Of a stretch of 62,608 nucleotides of DNA, positions 1 to 7,051 are shown in pieces. How positions within the stretch are numbered: position 1 is the stretch's first letter; the number at the start of each line of letters is the position of its first letter. The notes beneath the pieces are model-generated. The model made no database searches and was not told the origin of the DNA. It saw only the letters and a list, made by a program, of their open reading frames with translations. The translations under genes and the position numbers were made by a program. Source of the stretch: Prevotella sp. (GTDB lineage Bacteria; Bacteroidota; Bacteroidia; Bacteroidales; Bacteroidaceae); NCBI GenBank assembly GCA_017475265.1, contig JAFVFY010000044.1, positions 1-62,608 on the forward strand. The letters are read 5' to 3'.

Positions 1-111
1 AATCATAAATAATAAATAATTCATTTAATTTATCTTCTTTATTAATTTTCAAATTATTAAAACTTTCCATAAATGAATTGCATCTTAGATTTGAGATTTG
101 AGATTTGAATC

Positions 112-1449
112 ATGAAACTCTGGGAGAAAGACTTTGAGATAAATGCTGAAATAGAACGATTCACCGTGGGTCGCGACCGCGAGCTGGACCTTTACCTTGC
201 CCCCTACGACGTGCTGGGCAGCATGGCCCATATCACCATGTTGGAAAGCATCGGACTCATCGGCAAGGACGAGTTACCTGTGCTGCTGAAAGAACTTCGT
301 AACATCTACGAGCAGACGCAGCGCGATGAGTTCGTCATCGAGGAAGGTATCGAGGACGTGCACTCGCAGGTGGAGCTGATGCTCACCCGCAAGCTGGGCG
401 ACATGGGCAAGAAGATTCACTCCGGCCGCTCGCGCAACGACCAGGTGCTTGTAGACCTGAAGCTCTTCACCCGCCATCAGCTACGTCTTGTGGCCGAGGC
501 ATCGAAGGCACTCTTCGACGAACTGATACAGAAGAGCGAGCAATACAAGCAGGTGCTCATGCCTGGCTATACCCATCTGCAGGTGGCCATGCCCTCGAGC
601 TTCGGACTGTGGTTCGGAGCATACGCCGAGAGCCTCGCCGACGACATGCAGTTCCTGCTCGCCGCCTACCGCACGGCCAACCGCAACCCCTTAGGCTCTG
701 CCGCTGGCTATGGTTCCTCGTTCCCCCTGAACCGCCAGATGACCACCAATCTGCTGGGCTTCGACTCGATGGACTACAACGTGGTCTATGCCCAGATGTG
801 CCGAGGCAAGATGGAGACAGGCGTGGCCTTCGCCTTGGCCACTATCGCCGGGACACTTGCGAAGCTGGCCTTCGACGCCTGCATGTTCAACTCACAGAAC
901 TTCGGGTTCGTGAAGTTGCCCAAGGAGTGCACCACTGGTTCGAGCATCATGCCCCATAAGAAGAACCCCGACGTGTTCGAGTTGATACGTGCCAAGAGCA
1001 ACAAGCTACAGGCGCTGCCGCAACAGGTGATGCTCATCAAGAACAACCTGCCAGTAGGCTATTTCCGTGACCTACAAATCATCAAGGAGGTATTCCTCCC
1101 TGCCTTCGACGAGCTGCTCGACTGTCTGCGCATGACGGCCTACATCATTAGCCGCATAGAGGTGAACGAGCACATCCTCGACGACCCGCGCTACGACCCG
1201 ATGTTCTCCGTCGAGGAAGTGAACCGCCTTGCCGCCGATGGCATGCCTTTCCGCGATGCCTACAAGAAAGTCGGTCTTGACATCGAAGCCGGAAACTTCA
1301 CGCCCTGCAAGAACATCCACCACACCCACGAAGGTTCCATCGGCAACCTCTGCAACGACCGCATAGCCGCCCTCATGGACGACACCCTCGCACAATTCGG
1401 ATTCGACCGCGTGGAAGCCGCAGAGAAGAAACTCTTACAATTCGTCTAA
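112..1449 (+). CDS. argH: Argininosuccinate lyase
   Basis: Cytosolic enzyme of arginine synthesis that splits argininosuccinate into arginine and fumarate. The 445-aa protein has the fumarase/aspartase superfamily signature GSSIMPHKKNPD near residues 279-290, and the SGRSRNDQ motif near residue 104 that is typical of ArgH. Length fits the family. The start ATG directly follows three copies of a TTTGAGA-type repeat (about 92-108), so no clear Shine-Dalgarno is visible. No other arg gene is next to it. It ends just before a long palindromic element. Confidence 0.96.
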   Translation: MKLWEKDFEINAEIERFTVGRDRELDLYLAPYDVLGSMAHITMLESIGLIGKDELPVLLKELRNIYEQTQRDEFVIEEGIEDVHSQVELMLTRKLGDMGKKIHSGRSRNDQVLVDLKLFTRHQLRLVAEASKALFDELIQKSEQYKQVLMPGYTHLQVAMPSSFGLWFGAYAESLADDMQFLLAAYRTANRNPLGSAAGYGSSFPLNRQMTTNLLGFDSMDYNVVYAQMCRGKMETGVAFALATIAGTLAKLAFDACMFNSQNFGFVKLPKECTTGSSIMPHKKNPDVFELIRAKSNKLQALPQQVMLIKNNLPVGYFRDLQIIKEVFLPAFDELLDCLRMTAYIISRIEVNEHILDDPRYDPMFSVEEVNRLAADGMPFRDAYKKVGLDIEAGNFTPCKNIHHTHEGSIGNLCNDRIAALMDDTLAQFGFDRVEAAEKKLLQFV

Positions 1450-1452
1450 CTT

Positions 1453-1590
1453 GGATTATTCATACCGCTTTGCGGTCTACAGCAAAACAAAAGAAAACAA
1501 AAGAAAACAAGAAAAAACAATTATAAGTTTGGTTTTATTTGGTTTTATGGGGTTTTGCGTAACACCGCGAAGCGGTACCATGAATAATTC
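1453..1590. repeat. Long imperfect inverted repeat after argH
   Basis: The left arm begins GGATTATTCATACCGC at 1453 and the right arm ends GCGGTACCATGAATAATT at about 1590. The arms carry the pairs ACCGCTTTGCGGT and ACCGCGAAGCGGT, and GCAAAAC pairs with GTTTTGC. The A-rich left interior (AAAACAAAAG) faces a T-rich right interior. The whole can fold into one long hairpin of about 140 nt. It may end argH transcription or be a miniature mobile-type element; the sequence does not decide. Confidence 0.6.
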
Positions 1591-1593
1591 AGG

Positions 1594-1710
1594 CTAATTC
1601 GTGCAATTCGTGTAATTCGTGTAATTCGTGTAATTCGTGTAATTCGTCTAATTCGTGTAATTCGTCTAATTCGTTGTTGAGATAAACGTCTAATTCGTTG
1701 TTGGGATAAA
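1594..1710. repeat. Tandem 9-bp repeats (TAATTCGTG) and a 24-bp direct repeat
   Basis: About nine degenerate copies of TAATTCGTG/TAATTCGTC run from 1594 to 1675. They are followed by two copies of a 24-bp unit (CGTCTAATTCGTTGTTG then AGATAAA or GGATAAA), the second ending next to the ATG at 1712. The array therefore forms the 5' leader of the next gene. Related CACGAATT/CGGATT strings recur at 4588-4710, 6909-7029 and 45980-46115. Confidence 0.8.
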
Positions 1711-1711
1711 G

Positions 1712-2272
1712 ATGAAGAAGATTCTCGTTTCATTGTTCATATTGCTGATGGCATCGTGTGAGACTGACAATATGTATAGCAGCCACGACTGCTACTTCAC
1801 CTTCCAGGCTTCTATGTTTCCGTCGAGTGCGCTGACGCGCTCCGTAGGCAGCACGGGTGGAAACTTCTGTATCGTAAAGGCCGTGATGGAGCGTGGTGTC
1901 ACTCACCTGAAGCTCACGCCCAATCAGGGAACGTATGCCTCCACCGACCTTGACCTTACCATGAGTACCGCCGTGAACGGACGAGCCATTTCATACACCC
2001 GCATGGGTTACAAGCAGGGACTTATCATCGGTCGCTCCTCCTTCGGACAACTCAGGGCCTACGACCTGCAGTGTCCCAACTGCGACTTCAACTACGAGCT
2101 GAAGTGGAAGGGCATCTACGAGCTGCAATGCAGCAAATGCAACCGCATCTATAATATCAATGGTAATGAGGGTTACGTGCAGAGTGGCGACAAAGGTCAC
2201 AACCTGGCCCTCTACAAATATGTGACCTACAACGAATTTGATGGCGTGCTCATCGTGAGTAGCGGACAGTAA
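1712..2272 (+). CDS. Lipoprotein with a Rieske-like C-terminal region and a four-cysteine site
   Basis: 186 aa with a lipoprotein signal peptide (MASC, lipidated Cys16), so likely anchored in the envelope. Residues 115-185 contain C121-P-N-C124 and C140-S-K-C143, followed by a glycine-rich loop and a final beta-rich stretch. The order resembles the Rieske fold, where the usual pairs are CxH and CxxH. Here both His are Cys, so a zinc or single-iron site is more likely than a 2Fe-2S cluster. Function unknown. It precedes the polysaccharide-export gene, but that gene has its own promoter. Confidence 0.6.
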   Translation: MKKILVSLFILLMASCETDNMYSSHDCYFTFQASMFPSSALTRSVGSTGGNFCIVKAVMERGVTHLKLTPNQGTYASTDLDLTMSTAVNGRAISYTRMGYKQGLIIGRSSFGQLRAYDLQCPNCDFNYELKWKGIYELQCSKCNRIYNINGNEGYVQSGDKGHNLALYKYVTYNEFDGVLIVSSGQ

Positions 2273-2305
2273 ATTTGATGTAATATTATTTTTTTAGGAG
2301 TTTTA

Positions 2306-2337
2306 TTTGTGTATGTCGGAAAATAACCGTAATTTTG
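2306..2337 (+). promoter_or_regulatory. Bacteroidetes-type promoter for the export gene
   Basis: A -33 box TTTG (2306-2309), a 20-nt spacer and a -7 box TAATTTTG (2330-2337) match the known Bacteroidetes housekeeping promoter pattern. It lies about 30 nt before the ATG at 2368. Confidence 0.7.
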
Positions 2338-2367
2338 CACCCAAAATCAAATAACACATAATAATTT

Positions 2368-3165
2368 ATGAAGTATACAAACAAATTTATCCTAGCACTT
2401 TTTGCAGTGGTGCTCCTTGCCAGCTGCGCCAGTCAGAAAGACGTTCCCTATTTCCAGAACTCAACCGACGTGGACCTCTCACGTTCACAGTATCTCTTTG
2501 ATGCCCGCATCATGCCGAAAGACCAGCTCACCATCACCGTCAGCTGCATTGATGACCAGGCTGCCGCACCGTTCAACATGACCGTGCCCACAACATACTC
2601 CCTGAACACCCGCAGCACCTACTCCCAGCCCATGCTGCAGACGTATCTCGTGGACAACGAAGGAAACATCCAGTTCCCCATTATCGGACAGGTGCATGTA
2701 GGTGGTCTTACCAAGGCAGAGGCCGAGAAGATGATTGAAGAGAAGATTAAGCCCTTCATGTCAGAAGCCGAGAAGCCCATCGTCACCGTGCGCATACCTG
2801 GTTACCAGATTTCGGTCATCGGTGAAGTGGCACGTCCAGGAACCTTCAACGTGTCACGTGAGAAGATTACCATCCTTGAGGCACTGGCACAGGCCGGAGA
2901 CCTCACCATCTACGGACAACGTAAGAACGTACAGCTCATCCGCGAGGACTCCACCGGTATGAAGTCTGTCCACTTCTACGACCTTACTGATGCAAACATC
3001 ATCAATTCGCCCTATTACTATTTGCAGCAGAACGACGTGGTCTACGTGACACCTAACAAGGTGAAGGCCCAGAACTCCAGCGTGGGTAGCATGACAACCC
3101 TCTGGTTCTCGGCAACCTCGATTCTCATCTCGCTCACATCGCTACTCTACAATATCCTGAAGTAA
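2368..3165 (+). CDS. Polysaccharide biosynthesis/export lipoprotein (Wza/BexD type)
   Basis: 265-aa outer-membrane lipoprotein (LLASC lipobox, Cys at residue 20). The Poly_export domain begins near residue 45 (RIMPKDQLTITVSC) and is followed by an SLBB-type domain near residues 145-225 (IPGYQISVIGEVARPGTF). A C-terminal hydrophobic stretch (residues 243-262) follows. The family forms the outer-membrane channel for capsule or exopolysaccharide. The usual neighbour, a Wzc-type chain-length kinase, is absent; the next gene is DNA repair. It may be an orphan or work with a remote cluster. Confidence 0.88.
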   Translation: MKYTNKFILALFAVVLLASCASQKDVPYFQNSTDVDLSRSQYLFDARIMPKDQLTITVSCIDDQAAAPFNMTVPTTYSLNTRSTYSQPMLQTYLVDNEGNIQFPIIGQVHVGGLTKAEAEKMIEEKIKPFMSEAEKPIVTVRIPGYQISVIGEVARPGTFNVSREKITILEALAQAGDLTIYGQRKNVQLIREDSTGMKSVHFYDLTDANIINSPYYYLQQNDVVYVTPNKVKAQNSSVGSMTTLWFSATSILISLTSLLYNILK

Positions 3166-3178
3166 ACTTATTGGAGTC

Positions 3179-3235
3179 AGGAATTAGGAGTTAGGAGTGA
3201 AAGGGACAATCCCTAACTTCTAACTCCTAACTTTT
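3179..3235. repeat. Palindromic GGAGTTAGGAGT repeat between two genes
   Basis: TTAGGAGTTAGGAGT on the left is mirrored by AACTTCTAACTCCTAACT on the right around GGGACAATCCC. It can fold as a hairpin followed by TTTTT on the plus strand and could act as a terminator for the export gene. It has the look of the 7-bp repeat family found inside genes elsewhere in this window. Confidence 0.6.
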
Positions 3236-3249
3236 TAATTGCTAACGCT

Positions 3250-3996
3250 ATGAAATTCGTCAGTTGGAATGTAAACGGCCTTCGTGCCTGCGAGGGCAAA
3301 GGCTTCAGCGATGTGTTCCGCAGTCTGGATGCCGACTTCTTCTGCCTTCAGGAAACCAAGATGCAACCCGGACAGCTTGACCTCAACTTTGAGGGCTACA
3401 AGAGCTACTGGAACTCTGCCGACAAGCGCGGCTACAGTGGCACAGCCATCTTCACCCGACACGAGCCCCTCTCGGTAGAGATGGGTATGGGTATCGACCT
3501 GCACGACCATGAAGGGCGCGTCATCACCCTGGAGATGCCCGATTTCTTCCTTGTCACCGTCTACACGCCCAACTCGCAGGATGGCCTGAAACGGCTGGAC
3601 TACCGCATGTCGTGGGACGATGCTTTCCGCAGCTACCTGAAGCGGCTCGACCAGCAAAAGCCCGTCATTGTCTGCGGAGACATGAACGTAGCCCATGAGG
3701 AGATAGACATCAAGAATCCCAAGAGTAACCGTCGCAATGCCGGCTTCACCGATGAGGAGCGCGAGAAATTCACCGACCTCCTTGCCTGTGGCTTCACCGA
3801 CACCTTCCGTCACCTGCACCCCGACGAGGTGCGCTACTCCTGGTGGTCGTACCGTTTTCAGGCCCGTGAGAAGAACGCAGGCTGGCGCATCGACTATTTC
3901 TTGACAAGCAACCGTCTACAGCCCGCCATCGTCAGTGCCTCCATCCACACCGACATCATGGGCAGCGACCACTGTCCGGTCGAACTGGTCATTTGA
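3250..3996 (+). CDS. xth: Exodeoxyribonuclease III / AP endonuclease
   Basis: 248-aa cytosolic DNA repair enzyme that cuts at abasic sites and has 3'-5' exonuclease activity. Motifs of the EEP superfamily are all present: SWNVNGLRA near the N-terminus, LQETK (catalytic Glu) near residue 35, GDMN near residue 142, and the terminal SDHCPVEL with the catalytic Asp-His pair. The start is preceded by the palindromic repeat at 3179-3235. Its last 81 nt overlap the 3' end of the convergent gene. Confidence 0.95.
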   Translation: MKFVSWNVNGLRACEGKGFSDVFRSLDADFFCLQETKMQPGQLDLNFEGYKSYWNSADKRGYSGTAIFTRHEPLSVEMGMGIDLHDHEGRVITLEMPDFFLVTVYTPNSQDGLKRLDYRMSWDDAFRSYLKRLDQQKPVIVCGDMNVAHEEIDIKNPKSNRRNAGFTDEEREKFTDLLACGFTDTFRHLHPDEVRYSWWSYRFQAREKNAGWRIDYFLTSNRLQPAIVSASIHTDIMGSDHCPVELVI

Positions 3997-4416
3997 CATA
4001 GTCTCGGCTTCACAACGCTTCATCGTCGGAACGACGAAGGGCATCACCAAAGCGGTGATAATGGCCAAGTAGCCAAAGGCCGGTTCGTAGCCCAGCATAT
4101 AATATAATAATGTGTTGCCTACGAGTATCACGCCAAGCATGAGCAGTCGCAGCGCGCCCCATTTCTTCAGTGCTGGTGCTTTGCGCTCCGACAGGTCAGC
4201 CTTTATTTTCTGCATACTGAACAGCTTGAGTGACAGCGGTACCACGGCCAGCGACAACAGTATGGCCACCGTCTGAAGTATGAACCGCGTCTCGTCCGAC
4301 ACATCGGAGAGCACGGCGATGTCCATATCCATGAACTCACCGCCGATATACAAAGCCAGTGCCACAACGCAAATCAGCGTGAACAGCGCAGCAAGCCAGT
4401 TACGAGTCTCTTTCAT
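3916..4416 (-). CDS. Small integral membrane protein, convergent overlap with xth
   Basis: 166 aa from the chosen ATG at 4416 (MKETRNW). An upstream ATG at 4497 would add 27 poorly protein-like residues across a probable promoter, so it was not used. Four hydrophobic segments are visible: about residues 7-25, 43-60, 86-108 and 109-126. The C-terminal hydrophilic tail (from about residue 140) is encoded antisense to the conserved end of xth, so it is under double constraint or is not important. No family recognised. Confidence 0.6.
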   Translation of the reverse strand: MKETRNWLAALFTLICVVALALYIGGEFMDMDIAVLSDVSDETRFILQTVAILLSLAVVPLSLKLFSMQKIKADLSERKAPALKKWGALRLLMLGVILVGNTLLYYMLGYEPAFGYLAIITALVMPFVVPTMKRCEAETMSNDQFDRTVVAAHDVGVDGGTDDGGL

Positions 4417-4802
4417 TTCCGTTACTATTATCTTTTCTGTTTGGCAATTTCGGGTGCAAAGATACAAAATGTTTCTTGAAAGAAGCACTTTTTGCAAGAA
4501 ATTGTTTGTTATCCTTCACGAGTGGCTAAACTACTCTCCTAAAGAAAACCGTTTTCTCTACTAGAGAAAGCCGTGCTCTGATTCTTAACACAAATTGCCA
4601 CGAATTCAAGTTGCGAATTGGACGGATTGCACGGATTCCTCTTAACCACGAATTTGACGAATTACACGAATTGCACGGATTGGACGAATGATCCAGTCCG
4701 TGCTTTTTGGTGACAGAAAAAATGAAGATTAATTTGGAGGTTTGGAATATAATTCGTAACTTTGCGGCCAGTTAATGATAACAATACATAAATCTTACGA
4801 CT
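4417..4802. other. Intergenic region with CACGAATT/CGGATT repeats and a divergent promoter
   Basis: On the minus side GCAAAGATA near 4456 reads TATCTTTG, a -7 box for the membrane protein. A run of degenerate AATTCGTG/ATCCGTGC-type repeats occupies 4588-4710. On the plus side TTTG (4733-4736), a 20-nt gap and TAACTTTG (4757-4764) form a good promoter for the dockerin protein. No further ORF supported. Confidence 0.6.
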
Positions 4803-6893
4803 ATGAACAGAATTTTCACACAACTTTTCCTTTTTGTTGCCCTTATGGTTTGGGGCAATTTCGCCGCCAGTGCCGCCACTAACTACGGCATCTACGTGGG
4901 TGAGACGATGATTACGAGCGACAATGCCAGCGATGTGCTGAAAAACGGACAGTTCAGCTACTCCCCGCAGACAAAGACGCTCACCGTGACCAATGCTGAC
5001 CTGACAAACGAAGGCACGCTGGGTAGCGGCATCAGCAACCGCGAGGTGGACGGCCTTATCATCAAATTTGTGGGCCATAGCACCTTCAACACGCGCATGA
5101 ACGTCATCAACACGGCAAAGTCTATCTCACTCACCGGCACGGGCAGCCTCACTGGCTCTGCAGGCGAGACCTGTGCCCTCTATCTTTGGGGTGACGACAT
5201 CACCTGCACCGTGAACGGCCCTGTCATCGACCTCAGCAGCCAGGCCGACGCTCTGAGGGACTCTCACCAGAATGCGACGCTGCGGGTGGAAGGCTCCACG
5301 ACGAGCCTCTCGCTGCAGGGTAGTGGCTACCATAAAACTGTCAATGGCCTGGGCTCCCTGTCGCTGGGTCTCTGGGCTGAAATCACCGAGCCTTTCCTTA
5401 GCCGTTTCGATGAGGAGCAACACACCATCTGTAACTATCAAAGCACAACCCCCTACAAAGGAAAGGTCACCATCGGGGCTTCCTATCCCCTCTATGTGGC
5501 TGACGTCCAGGTGACTCCACTCAATGCCTCCAACATCACGGGCGAGGGCATCACGGGCAACGTCAGCTACGATGCTTCCACCAAGACGCTGAGACTCATC
5601 AATGCCTCGCTTTTATCTAAAATAGGTAACGGCATACAAAACAGGGGGGTCGACATGCTGAAAATCGAGGTGTTGGGCGTAAATAAGATTGACTGTACCG
5701 GTGATGGCCTGGCATTGATTCTTGCACAGCAGGAAATGTCGCTAACCGGCAACGGAATACTCCAACTCATGACCGACAACAGGAACTACTGTATACGCAA
5801 CCTCTCAGGCTATTCGTTTACCATCGACGGGCCCACTGTCATGGGCTCTACCAGGACAGAGGCATACGATGGCAACAAAAAGGGTGACCTGATAGTGAAA
5901 GGAAGATCACAGCTCTTGCTCATTGCGTACGATGGCATCGGTGTTATAAAGGATGTACCCAACCTTGTGCTGGGCAGCGGATTGTATATTACTGAACCCT
6001 ACGGCGGCTACTTCTCACCGACGTTGCAGAGCATCACCACCGACGGCGTCAATCCCCACAAGGGAATCCTGAATATCTCTATCCAGGAGCCGAAACTCAA
6101 ATATGGCATCATTATCGGCGAGACGGATGTGACTGAGGATAACGCGGCAGACATTTTCGACGACGGGCAGTTCAGTTATGACCCCCAGACGAAGACGCTC
6201 ACCGTGAACAATGCCAACCTTGTAAACAACGGCGCGCTGGGCCCCGGCATCAGCAACCGCGAGGTGGATGGTCTCATCGTAAACCTTGTGGGCGACAACT
6301 TTATCACCGGGCGTAACTTCGCCTTCATCACCAGTAAGAGGGCTACCATCACAGGTAGCGGGTCGCTGAAGCTCACGGCAACGGAAGGCAACGGCATACA
6401 CCTCGGCGATGGCTGTGACTTGCTGACCATCGACGGCCCGACGATAGAAGTCACTGGAAATGATGCGGGGCTGTTTGACAACAGTGGAGGAGCAACACTC
6501 TGGCTGAAGGGCAGGGACACAAAGCTTATCCTGAACACGTCCACGAACGCCATCTTCCCCACCATCTACTCTCTGAAAGACTTGAAACTTGATGACGGGC
6601 TGGGCATCAGCAAACCCGCAGGTGGTTACTTTAGCCCAGAGATGCGCACCGTAACCGTGGACGGCACATCGGCATACCGGGGTGACATCGTCATCAATGC
6701 TATGGAGGAACAGCCCGACCCTGCAGATGTGAACGGCGACGGCAGCATTGATGTGGCCGACATCTCAATGGTCATCGACATCATGGCCGGAAAGGTAGAA
6801 ACGACATCGGATAATCAAGGTGACGTGAATGGTGATGGAATTGTCGACGTGGCAGACATCTCGTCCATTATCAGCGCTATGGCAGAAAAGTAG
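4803..6893 (+). CDS. Secreted three-module protein ending in a type I dockerin
   Basis: 696 aa with a signal peptide (residues 1-24). Three homologous modules of about 200 aa follow, starting with YGIYVGET (about 29), YPLYVADV (about 229) and YGIIIGET (about 432). Modules 1 and 3 are very alike even at DNA level (FSYSPQTKTLTV versus FSYDPQTKTLTV; GISNREVDGLI in both), which points to recent duplication. Residues 638-696 hold two calcium-binding dockerin repeats (DVNGDGSIDVADIS and DVNGDGIVDVADIS). Dockerins bind cohesins, but no cohesin is visible in the window. The modules are beta-rich and of unknown role; no catalytic motif was seen. Confidence 0.82.
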   Translation: MNRIFTQLFLFVALMVWGNFAASAATNYGIYVGETMITSDNASDVLKNGQFSYSPQTKTLTVTNADLTNEGTLGSGISNREVDGLIIKFVGHSTFNTRMNVINTAKSISLTGTGSLTGSAGETCALYLWGDDITCTVNGPVIDLSSQADALRDSHQNATLRVEGSTTSLSLQGSGYHKTVNGLGSLSLGLWAEITEPFLSRFDEEQHTICNYQSTTPYKGKVTIGASYPLYVADVQVTPLNASNITGEGITGNVSYDASTKTLRLINASLLSKIGNGIQNRGVDMLKIEVLGVNKIDCTGDGLALILAQQEMSLTGNGILQLMTDNRNYCIRNLSGYSFTIDGPTVMGSTRTEAYDGNKKGDLIVKGRSQLLLIAYDGIGVIKDVPNLVLGSGLYITEPYGGYFSPTLQSITTDGVNPHKGILNISIQEPKLKYGIIIGETDVTEDNAADIFDDGQFSYDPQTKTLTVNNANLVNNGALGPGISNREVDGLIVNLVGDNFITGRNFAFITSKRATITGSGSLKLTATEGNGIHLGDGCDLLTIDGPTIEVTGNDAGLFDNSGGATLWLKGRDTKLILNTSTNAIFPTIYSLKDLKLDDGLGISKPAGGYFSPEMRTVTVDGTSAYRGDIVINAMEEQPDPADVNGDGSIDVADISMVIDIMAGKVETTSDNQGDVNGDGIVDVADISSIISAMAEK

Positions 6894-6908
6894 AACTAAT
6901 ACGCTTTT

Positions 6909-7029
6909 TTCAACAACGGATTTTACGGATTACACGGATTTTACGGATAATAATTGATTTCACGGATTTTTACGGAGATAATAATAAATCCGTGAAAATC
7001 CGTGAAATCAGTTTTAATCCGTTGTTGAA
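6909..7029. terminator. Long inverted repeat between convergent genes
   Basis: TTCAACAACGGATT (6909-6922) pairs perfectly with AATCCGTTGTTGAA (7016-7029). Inside, TGATTTCACGGATTTT (6955-6970) pairs perfectly with AAAATCCGTGAAATCA (6996-7011). It lies between the 3' ends of the dockerin gene and the GH36 gene, so a bidirectional terminator is the simplest reading. Its units (ACGGATT) belong to the same short-repeat class as 4588-4710. Confidence 0.65.
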
Positions 7030-7051
7030 TAATGTAGGTGAACTTCTAATT

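Noticed and set aside
1545-1733. Arg/Ile-rich repeat protein on the minus strand
   Set aside because: It is the translation of the intergenic 9-bp TAATTCGTG array and overlaps the start of a real gene.
4803-6893. Evidence of a cellulosome
   Set aside because: Only one dockerin protein and no scaffoldin or cohesin in 62 kb; the hydrolases here carry lipoprotein signals or sorting tails instead.
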